Below are positions 1 through 8,599 of a DNA stretch of 20,520 bases, piece after piece. Location: contig JAMQCK010000533.1 of the NCBI GenBank assembly GCA_024196135.1, positions 1 through 20,520 on the forward strand, written 5' to 3'. Origin of the DNA: Pleurotus ostreatus/Saccharomyces cerevisiae fusant (Eukaryota > Opisthokonta). A program made the translations under genes and the position numbers. The notes below the pieces were generated by a model. It was given only the letters and a program-made list of their open reading frames with translations, did not search any database and was not told where the DNA came from. Within the stretch, counting starts at the first letter, position 1. Every line of letters starts with the position of its first letter.

Positions 1-226
1 CACGTGACAAGTATCAGACGCACCTACAAGGACCCATAGCGGTGAAGTTGCGACTGGGGTGTCCCCGTGCCCCCTTTTCGTGTCGGCAAACATCCTTCAT
101 CAGGGTCTGATATACAGACTGTATTTCGAGAAGTAGATGAGCTCCAAGATATGGTCGCTATGAGTTGCACGTAGAGTCCAGCGTAGAGTATAGTCGTCTA
201 GTTAGAAGATATGTATGTAAAAGTAA
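1..226. other. 3' flank of the F-box gene, no gene seen
   Basis: This window edge holds the downstream flank of the F-box gene. Short open frames here are shadows. A CACGTG palindrome occupies positions 1-6. I see no recognisable RNA gene or repeat. Confidence 0.5.
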
Positions 227-1798
227 TCAGGGCGACGAAATTTCTTGCCAATCGTGAAGCTGCGTATCGAGGGCCCAGACGGAGCCTTCTGAAAGCTGGA
301 CAATGCGCAAGGACTCGCAGGGGATATTCCAACGACAAGCAAGCTCCTTCGTGCTGGACCTGAGCGTTAGCTCGGACGCTGTCCGACCCAACTCCGACAT
401 TGCCATATAGATTCTCAGGGTGTGCAGCTGGCGGAAGCGCACTAGGTGGGCGTCGCCCACGGTAGTGAGATATTGCTGGATGAGGGTTAGAGGCAACGAC
501 GCTTTGAGTAAGATGAGGGGACATACTGCAGAGGGCCTGTCATCGTGATTGAGGTAGGCGATATGCAAGGTACGAAGTCGCGGTACGCAATCTGCCAGTG
601 TGGGCAGAAGTTGCACGTCCCACTTGTCCACTTTCGCAGACATAACTTGGACAGTACGCGGGAGCACACGTACGAACTTCAAAAAGGCCTCGCTGTCGAC
701 GCTCCGGATGTCGGACAAGACCAACTCTTTCAGCACGGACGCCGATATGGCGCGCGCGAGGGACATGGGCCCCTCAAAACGTTCCAGCGCGGGCAGATCC
801 ACCGCACTCATCTGCGAATCGCGTGCGGGCGACGCAATCTCCAGCGAGCGAAGCCCTGGGCAACGCGCGAGAAAGCGCGGCAAGTTGACGAGGACCAAGG
901 GCCCGTGGCTGTTCGCGCTATCCCAAAGGAAGCCAACGTGTAGGTGCCGAAGGCTGGGGTAAGAGGCTTTCTGCCCAAGGATCCTCAAGAAGGGCTCTTT
1001 CCAACCGACTGTGAGGGACGCCAGGTTGTGTGCTGTCGCCATGAACAATGGGTGGACGAGCGGGTCGTGGATGGTGAAGACGGTCGCCTCATCGGCTCGC
1101 GAGCCGCGGCGCAGTAGCGTGCGATCGATGGTGAGCGAGTTGATAGGCAAGTTGAGGAAACGCGTCGGGTAAGCAGTCGCAAGCGCGAAGGGGAGCGTGC
1201 ACTTGACGAACTCGAGCGTCCGAAGCTCTTGGAGAGCGCTGACGGTAGTGTATACCTCTCTCGGGAGATGCGCATTTTGCAGCGACAGGCAATTGAGTCG
1301 GGTGAAAAGGGAAACGTCGGTGAGTATTTTCTGATACAGAGGGAGTGAAGCGTGGTCTGTACGGTCGATGGTGACGCCGAAGTTGTGCATGAGGTGCGCA
1401 AAGCCCTGCTGCGGTATCCTGTCGTCCAAAGGTACGAACGAGCCGTCCATCCCGACGACGCGGGTTCTCGCCAAAGGCAGCCACTCGTGCACCGCAACTT
1501 GGTGCGGATCGACGAGATGAATGCTCAAAACTAACGACCGCGGGGCCTGGAGGGGGATGCCCCGACTGATCAGTTCGCCAGGCGCATCCAGCGTCTTCGT
1601 GGGCTGACTCCAGAGCAGGTTTCTGTAGAAAACCCCTTTTCCAATGAGGTGGAAGCCCTTGCAGACGAGCAAGATTTCCAGCAGGTCCTTCCTGTCCGCC
1701 TCTCGGAAAATGTTCTCCCAGATCTCCACGGGCACCGCAGAGACCCAAGGATCCGAGGAGTTGACCAACGTGGTCGATGGGGTGTACGCCGACGCCAT
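227..1798 (-). CDS. F-box protein, single exon
   Basis: The frame encodes 523 residues from the ATG at 1798 to the TGA at 227-229, with no intron. An F-box-like segment lies at about residues 20-61: VPVEIWENIF, then a hydrophobic stretch, then the conserved-looking LLVCKGF. The remaining ~460 residues are rich in short leucine/hydrophobic runs such as LNCLSLQ, LRTLEF and LRSLEI, which resemble degenerate leucine-rich repeats, as in many basidiomycete F-box/LRR-like proteins. Proteins of this class usually bind Skp1 through the F-box and present substrates to an SCF ubiquitin ligase; the substrate here is unknown. An upstream in-frame ATG at 1885 would add 29 residues but lies only 32 bp from the neighbouring stop codon, and that extension looks non-conserved, so I prefer 1798. 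The frame stays open further upstream into the neighbouring gene, but that part is an out-of-frame shadow. Confidence 0.8.
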   Translation of the reverse strand: MASAYTPSTTLVNSSDPWVSAVPVEIWENIFREADRKDLLEILLVCKGFHLIGKGVFYRNLLWSQPTKTLDAPGELISRGIPLQAPRSLVLSIHLVDPHQVAVHEWLPLARTRVVGMDGSFVPLDDRIPQQGFAHLMHNFGVTIDRTDHASLPLYQKILTDVSLFTRLNCLSLQNAHLPREVYTTVSALQELRTLEFVKCTLPFALATAYPTRFLNLPINSLTIDRTLLRRGSRADEATVFTIHDPLVHPLFMATAHNLASLTVGWKEPFLRILGQKASYPSLRHLHVGFLWDSANSHGPLVLVNLPRFLARCPGLRSLEIASPARDSQMSAVDLPALERFEGPMSLARAISASVLKELVLSDIRSVDSEAFLKFVRVLPRTVQVMSAKVDKWDVQLLPTLADCVPRLRTLHIAYLNHDDRPSAVCPLILLKASLPLTLIQQYLTTVGDAHLVRFRQLHTLRIYMAMSELGRTASELTLRSSTKELACRWNIPCESLRIVQLSEGSVWALDTQLHDWQEISSP

Positions 1799-1917
1799 AC
1801 CGACGGAGACGAGCGCACGAAGAGGGGTGAGCAGGACCGGAAGTAATCTAAATTTCTGATTCAACTCGCTTGTGGGTCCGATCATTACATCACGTGAAGT
1901 GGACCTACAGCTCCCAA

Positions 1918-4900
1918 TTAGGACGCGCTCGCCCGCGCGACCATCTCCTCCAGGGATACAGCCTTGTACACCTCCTTCTCGCTTCCCGTGCCCTGCGCAG
2001 CGGCCCAAACCGCGTCGTCCAGTATATACACCAGTATCCCGCCTTTGTTGTCTGCTGTGCGGCTGACGCGGAATAGCGGCAGCCGCGACAGCTCGTGCGC
2101 CTTGCCGGACGGGATGAACAGCAGGTTGTGCGATGCTGCGTACTCCTCGACGATGGAGCGGAAGGTGACTTCCTGCGTCCTCGCTCCTGAAGGACGCGCC
2201 GCCGTAGGCACTGGCTTCGTCCTCTTGGCAGCAGCCGCCGCCGCCGCCTGCTCCGCGCGGAAATCCGGCTTGCGCAACTTCGCCGGCGCATCCGGCCCCA
2301 GCTCGATCGCGTCGTTCATCAGCTGCAGCCCGCGCGTGAAGCCCTTCTGCACGCCGTCCAAGTTCTGCACGTCCTCCGGCAGCGCGCCTTTCCAGAAGCG
2401 GTACCACTGCGTGACCTCCTCGTAGTTGACGCGCGGCTGCACGAGCCAGATGTGCAAAATGTCGAGCCACTTGGGGAAGAACTCGGCCTCGAGAAGCTGC
2501 GCGAAGACGGAGCCGCGGACGAGGGGCGCCCACGCGAGCACGCGCTGCAACGGCTCCATCTGTTGCTCGCGCGGGTTGATGCGGAAGTCGTCGCGGAGGG
2601 AGGCACCGAGCTTGGGGACGACGTACTTGAGGATCATGAGGTCCCACTCGCCGCTGTCGAAAACCTCGCGCCAGGCGGAGAGGCCTTGTGGCATCTCCTC
2701 GCCCACGGTCCAACCACGAAGCATGTTCTTGACCTTCCGCCGCGCGTCGTCCAGCAAATCCTCCATACGCAGACCAACGTGAGGAAGCCATGGGAAGACG
2801 ATGGTCTGCAATGACACCTTGTCCTTCTTATGGTTGTACTCCGCGACAGCCTTGCGGACCTTCGGCAGTATGAGCTGGTCGAGGAAGTTGTCGCGGATAA
2901 AGGGAGGAAGGAAGGATGACCACGTCTCGTAGAGCTTGACCGCAGGCTGTGGACCTTGAGGAGACCAACTATTGTTGATCGCCGAGCGGACCTTCGGTAG
3001 CCACACATTCCAGAGTAGGCTCTCGAACGGTGTCATCGGCTTCTCGCTGTTCGAATTGTCAGCACAAGTTCATTGACTCGCAGAAGGGTATACTCACATC
3101 ACCACTGGCGTCGTCGGTATCACCCTCGAGCCAAACGACTCAAGTTGCCTATCCGGCGGCTTCTCGCTCTCCGCATTGACGCGCAATACACGCCTCCACT
3201 TCCGGAAAGTGCCAATGAATGCAGTAGGCTCTTCCAACGGATCCCATGCGGTCACCAAACGACGGAACAGCGGAGCGATAGCAGCGACGACGATCTCGTC
3301 CAAGCGATACTTGTCGAAATCCGTGGTGAACTGTTCCGTTAACTTGTCGAACAGAGGGTCGAAGGCATCAAGGGAGGCTTCGTAGCTTGACGAAACCTCC
3401 TTGGACTTCGTGCCTATCTCGTTTGCAACGATTTGCACGCGTTGGAGGGCGGCGATGACTGTAAAGACGTTAGTGAGTGGAACTGGAGAGCAATCAAGAG
3501 TTGCACGCACGGTCTGCCTCCACCTCCACCTTCTTGCGTAGGCGGTTGTCCTCTACCGCGTTATATTGCTTGCGTTGCTCAAGGGACTTGGCTTCGCGCG
3601 CGAGCCCGTCAAGGTCGCTCTTGCATGACTCCGCGATAAGGCGGATATTGTGCCGTACTTCGGGGATGCGTGTCAAGTCATTGGTGATATTCCATGAGTT
3701 GATAGCGACATCTGCAAGAGAAGAGACTTCTCTGGGCTGTATATGATATGAGCAACGCGAACGCGCATAAAGAGGGCAATGGAACATACCACAGCGCCAG
3801 TAGCGTCAATAATTTGACCTACGCCCGCCGCGACAGGAGTCTCCTCGCCGGCCTCAGCAAGGATCTGCTCGTAGGTCTTATGCTCGACCTTCGTCTTGAC
3901 CTTCTTCGGCTTCTTCCACGCGTCGGCGCGTCGCTCGCGCTGCTCACGTTGAGCCTTCGCTGCCTTCTTCGCCTTCGGGTCTTGTTCGTCGTCGCTCACA
4001 TCCTCCCCACGCCTGCGTGCCTCGCGCTTCGCCTGCTCCGTCCGCTCTCGGAAGCCCTTGAACGCGATACCCATCTGCTTCGGGCGCATCTTCGTCTCGA
4101 TGGGCGTGACGATGCCCTCGCCCGTCGTACCGAGCCCAGTACCCATCTCCCAGCCCATCTTCTGCAGGAGGCGCGCGCCAAATGTGTCGGAGAGGTTGCT
4201 GAAGTGCGCTCGCTCCTGCGCGCTCAGGGCGGGCTTCTTGGGGGCGGAGGACGAGGAGAGGAAGGAGCGGCGCGCGCCACCACCGAAGGCGGAGGGAACA
4301 TCGTCGGGAGGGGCGGGTGTCGATGCACCAGAGGAGGGGGGATTGGAAGCTTCAGAGTCTGGTTGAGTGCTCGATCCGAGGCCGAAGCGTGCGCCTATCC
4401 CGCCCCTGCTACCCATTCCCGCGCCGGAGCCCAGTCCTGCGCCAGAGCCGATCCCGCCTCCAGAACCGAGGCCACCGCGAGAGCCGATCCCACCTCGTGC
4501 GCCGATCCCTCCTCCCCCGCCTGCGCCGATCCCCCCGCGGCCCAGCGTCGGTCGTGGCGCACTCTCCTCCTCCTCCTCTTCTCGCACCCTCGGAGACGCG
4601 CGCCTGGAAGTCGAGGATTCAGAGTCATCGGACGCAGCGCCGTTGTCGTCGTCCTCACCCTCGTCCATGCGCACGTCCCCGTCCTCGTCTGCGTGCATGT
4701 CGCGATCGAGGTCGACCTTCTTGTCCCCGGAGACAAACGCGGGCGCCTTCGTCCAGTCGCGCCGCTTGCTGGTGGAGGCCGTGGGCTGTTCATCGTCGGA
4801 GTCAAAGTCCTGGCGTCTGCGCTTGCGCTTGTGCGGATTGCGGAATAGCTCGCGCTCGGCGCGGACGTCGGGGTTCTCGTTCTCGTCAAAGTCGTCGAGG

Positions 4901-4965
4901 TCGTCGTCGTCGTCGTTTGAAGAGTCGGACACGTCGTCCTCGAGGAGTCTGCGCCGGCGTGCCAT
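1918..4965 (-). CDS. TFIP11: TFIP11 / Spp382 (Ntr1) family G-patch splicing factor
   Basis: Four exons, 4965-3790, 3736-3511, 3458-3098 and 3046-1918, with introns of 53, 52 and 51 bp, give 963 residues in one frame ending in TAA. The order is: acidic N-terminus with a basic nuclear-localisation-like run (HKRKRRR, residues 45-51); acidic and Ser-rich tracts; a Gly-rich repeat (142-198); a G-patch at about 258-304 (GARLLQKMGWEMGTGLG, then GEGIVTPI); a charged region; the conserved GQIIDATG; then a long GCFC-type C-terminal domain (WLPKVRSAINNSW, LIFPSGK-like and VYILDD segments). In this family the G-patch recruits and activates the DEAH helicase Prp43 to take apart intron-lariat spliceosomes in the nucleus. 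The start at 4965 is the first true ATG; the frame is open upstream only through a TTG. The length is close to that of animal and fungal members. Confidence 0.95.
4372..4542 (-). repeat. Gly-rich tandem repeat in the TFIP11 exon 1
   Basis: Residues 142-198 are built almost only from Gly, Ser, Ala, Arg, Ile and Leu in units such as GGIGSRGG and GSGAGLG. At DNA level this is an imperfect ~18-bp repeat seen on the plus strand as variations on GCCGATCCCGCCTCC. It sits between the acidic N-terminus and the G-patch and is probably a disordered linker. Confidence 0.85.
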
Positions 4966-5615
4966 GGTGGGGGAGGACAACCGACAATAACCTTTGATTT
5001 GCCACGTGCCTGACGGTCAAAGTGAATTGCTGCCTTTCTGAGCACTTGTTCTCGACGTCGATGGGCGGTCCAAGACGTTCGCGCGACGCGGAGACCTTGC
5101 ATCTTGCAGTCGGAAATCGTGTCGAGACTGATGGATCTGAGCAAGTTCAGTGTGCAACGGTGCGTGTGCGTGTGAGCTCAGTGCAGTACTCAATATGTGT
5201 ATGTTGACCCTCATGTCCCAGGGCAAAAGCAAACCCCAGGGGCTGCACCTGTAGAGAGAGCTTCACGTTCTTATCCCTTACGCTTTCGATGATAATTTTG
5301 CAACACGTTGAGCTATGTGATTACACGCTCGCCCGTCAATCAGCCAGCATGAGTAGTAGGCACAGAAAGATTCTTTTGCTGACTGAAACAAATATTTATT
5401 CAGGCCGGTGGCCGCTGGTTCTGATAGCAAAGGATCCCGCGGAAGACTGAGGTTGAACTATGGTGGATGGGTTGCAAGTTCAACTTCTCCCCTCACGTGC
5501 CTTCGGCGCCGCGCGCTGAGTCGCGCCTCGCGAGCACTGATCGCGCCACGGCAAGAAGCCGGCCCATGGCCTTTCTACCAATCGCCCAAACTCCGACGCC
5601 TTCACAAGCACCATC
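4966..5615. promoter_or_regulatory. Divergent intergenic region between TFIP11 and the large GTPase gene
   Basis: About 650 bp separate the two start codons, so both promoters must lie here. Two CACGTG palindromes are present, at 5003-5008 (38 bp from the TFIP11 ATG) and 5494-5499 (117 bp from the plus-strand ATG). An AT-rich segment with TATTTATT lies near 5384-5399. An out-of-frame ATG at 5566 begins a short frame that overlaps the large gene's start. I see no RNA gene or repeat. Where transcription begins cannot be read from the sequence. Confidence 0.5.
5003..5008. promoter_or_regulatory. CACGTG E-box-like palindrome near the TFIP11 start
   Basis: A perfect CACGTG palindrome lies 38 bp upstream of the TFIP11 start codon. 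Basic helix-loop-helix factors bind this core in fungi. Use here is inferred from position alone. Confidence 0.3.
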
Positions 5616-8599
5616 ATGTCGGACTCGGAGTACGACATGCTGCGCGACGACGAGCCCTTGGAAGAACATGCACAGCAGCCCGATGAGCAACCTGCGATCC
5701 CGCATGCATGCGAGCCGACGCGGATAGACGCCCTCGCAGGATCGGAGTCGCGCGCGCCTAAGGACGATGTGACCACGGATGGTAAGATTTGGGAACGTAA
5801 CCTGGTCGAATGCGCGTATTGACGCGTCTGTTCAGCTCAAGACGCCTCTGCAGCTCGAGATTCGTTCGAAGAAATCCCTCAAGAAGTAAGTAACAGCGTC
5901 TGCACGTTGACGCGTCTCTGATTTCTGAAAGGCAAAGGATAATACCACTGCTGCTCAGGAGGATACAGACACTGTACAGGGGCACGGTCATGGTGATGAA
6001 CACCCCACTACGCCGCAGCCCGAGGCGCAACCCTCAGGCGAAGCCTTGAGACCTGCCTCGCCGAAGGATCGCGAAGCGGGTACATTGAGTCTCGATATCG
6101 CAGACTCCATTACGGGGATGTATCGTATCCTGGATCTCATCAGCGAGCAGGGCAGCGGTGGCCTGGGTGCGTGGTCAAAATACGGAGTAAGGACGCGCTG
6201 CTGACGGACCTCCAGTCGATAAGGTCGTGATCGCCCAAGAGTCTGTTGCGCGCTTCGTCAATGATGTTAGCCCTGGCGCCTATCAATCCCTGACCAAGAT
6301 CGACTTCAAAGCTCTCGATGAACTGTCCGTGAAGCCCGTCGGCGTGTACGGGAGCAAGTCCGAGATTGTCAAGCTTCTGCAGACAAGTGGAAAAGTCGAT
6401 GAGGAGACGTAAGGCAATTCTTGCTCAGGAGAAGTGATGATAGCCTGATCTTGATATGTTAGGGCTCAGCTGCTTTTGGATGCGAAGGACGATTCTCCGG
6501 GGCGCCGGCTACGCTCTGGCCTCTACTTTGTGCGAATGGCCATGCCCGACTCCAAGCATGAGCAGATGTTCGTCATCTACTGGCCCGAGGACACGACCTG
6601 GGACGACGACGCGGTGTCGGCCGTCCGCAAGAACCGAGTGACCTTCATAAGGTGAGCGTGGGAGCCCTGCGCCTTGTCCTTGTTACCGATTCGGCCTTGT
6701 AACCCATTCGGGCAGGTATCTCACGAAGATCGCGGATCAGACGATGTGTCTGATATCCCCGGAGCACGCTCAAAAGCTCGTGTGGAACGAGGCGGCGGCG
6801 GAGGAGGACGAGGATGAGGACGACGTCATGAGTCTGGACGAGGATAGAGATGAGGAGGAAGACCGGTTCTTCAGTTTCGAAGTGGCGAAGACGAACGAGC
6901 AGGAGGAAGACGTGACAGTGCGGCCTGGTTTCAAGGTGGGTATTGCGCTGTGATTGATTTGCGATGTGGCGTCTTACGGAATGTGTCGGTCAGATGCACT
7001 CACGCGCTCTAGAGATGCCCCGCATTCCTGCTGAGGGACCGAACGCGAGCGTCATGGCTCCCAAGCTGGTCGCTGGGGAGACAGCGCAGGCGTTCCTCAC
7101 CGCGAGGTATGCCCCAGGGACTACGAGCATCACGTCTTTGGACCGGACAGGGCGCAATCGCTTGCAGGTTGAACAGTACTTCAAGTTCGTCGTTCTTCAA
7201 ATTGATAAACACATCTACTGAATGTAGTTCACAGACCTGGGCAAGCCGTGCGGCTGGGCGAGCAGCTCGACGAGGGGGCGTTACATTTGCTCATGGAATG
7301 CGGACTCCGAGACGCGTTTCCGGGCCCATGCTTTGACTACGAGCAAGGCCTGCAGAATGCGAAGGCCGATTTTGAGGCTACCATCCAAAGCAGTAGGAAG
7401 GAGGCCGACGAGAAGTTCAGTGGCGACGGCGATGAACAGCTTAAGAGGGCCGTCCACGTCGGCATCTTGACCTTCATCCTTGCTCGGTACCCGTGAGTTC
7501 ATCTTTCTGTCGTCACGATTAGTCACTAATCATTCTTCCAGCTCGCTAGAAAGCCGCATGCGTCCGGGTGATGATACTCAGGAGGGTCCTGTGCCGGACA
7601 AGAGCGAGCGCGCGGCGTCCAACGGCAACGAGGATGGCGTAGCTGAGAATCACGAATCGCCGAGCAACGACAAGGCAAATGAATTAGACGCAGACAAGAC
7701 GGCGAAGAAGCCGGAAGACGGGGCGGAGGCCAGCACCGAGGCCCTACGAAAGGATGACCCTTCTCAAGCGCCTGAGGGTACGTGCATGTTTGTCCATATT
7801 CAGCTCATTGCTGAGACTGTTTTTAAGATCCCTTTGCTCGGGTCGTGCATTCGTTCCCGGAGTTGAGCTCCAAGTTGCACGAACAGATGCAGCACGAAGG
7901 CGTCGACCGCATCGCGAAGTTCGTCCCAGAGTTCAAGTCTCTCAAGGAGTGCCTGACGCTCGCCCGGGTGGCCATGGACGAGCCCACCTTTGCACAACTC
8001 TCACCCGAGAGACGCGACACCGTCTTGAACGTCATCGTCACAGAGGGTAGTTTCAAGGGCATACTCGACGGGGCCACGAAGAAGTCGAACAGGTCGCAAT
8101 TGTTGGGGAAAATCAAGAGTCTGAACATCTTCTCGTCTAACAAGGAGATCGGCGTCGAGGACGACATCGCTCGTCGAGCCTCCGACGTCGCTCACCGCAC
8201 AAGCGATCCTGATTTTCTGGCCCGTCTCGCTGACATCGCAGGGCGCAATCCCGCGCTCGAGCCATCTGTCGCGCGAACTATGGATGTCGCTCGCACATAT
8301 CTAGACGACGTGTTGCACAGGTCACTAGACGCGTTGATGGGCACGCTCCAAAAGATGCAAGAGGATCGCCTGCTAAGCCAGCGCAGGGGCGAAGCGCAAA
8401 GCGAGCAGCGTCGGCGATGCAAGACACTTCGTCAGTCACTCATCCGCGCAGTCAATGAAGGGGGACGTCCTGACGCCACGTGAGTTTTCTCGTGCGTCGC
8501 CGTATATGCGCTGACCATGCTTGCTCAGGTTGGTGACCCATATCGACGACATCAAGGCCGCGTATCATGCCTCGTACTCGTACACTCATCGCCAACCCA
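5616..8599 (+). other. Large GTPase gene: acidic and helical N-terminal part (exons 1-11)
   Basis: Exons: 5616-5781, 5836-5885, 5932-6166, 6216-6408, 6463-6651, 6716-6935, 6994-7184, 7235-7492, 7542-7777, 7828-8479, 8529-8599, giving residues 1 to about 820. The first ~140 residues are acidic and low-complexity. A folded-looking part follows (KVVIAQESVARFVNDV, then LRSGLYFVRMAMPDS and MFVIYWPEDTTW). Exon 6 encodes a strongly acidic run (EDEDEDDVMSLDEDRDEEED). Exon 9 is charged and Ala/Glu/Asp-rich. Exon 10 (~575-797) is predicted largely alpha-helical, ending in a Gln/Arg-rich segment. The donor of exon 7 (GTTCGT at 7185) and the acceptor at 7234 were chosen because they keep the frame. I recognise no named domain here. 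Confidence 0.7.

Noticed and set aside
545..962. Plus-strand open frames opposite the F-box gene
   Set aside because: They overlap a conserved coding frame in antisense and show no domain or gene-like start.
227..2791. One 854-codon minus-strand open frame covering the F-box gene and much of TFIP11
   Set aside because: Upstream of 1885 it is an out-of-frame reading of the last TFIP11 exon (Arg/Ala-rich), so it is not a fusion gene.
4372..4542. CRISPR-like or satellite array
   Set aside because: The periodicity is that of a Gly-rich coding repeat within a conserved gene, with no spacer structure.
3748..4848. 366-codon plus-strand open frame opposite TFIP11
   Set aside because: It is antisense to the acidic and G-patch-coding exon, has biased Leu/Arg/Ala composition and no recognisable domain; it is a by-product of GC-rich codon use.
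4966..4980. TFIP11 start at 4980
   Set aside because: The codon there is TTG; the first ATG in frame is at 4965 and begins MARRRR, the expected type of N-terminus.
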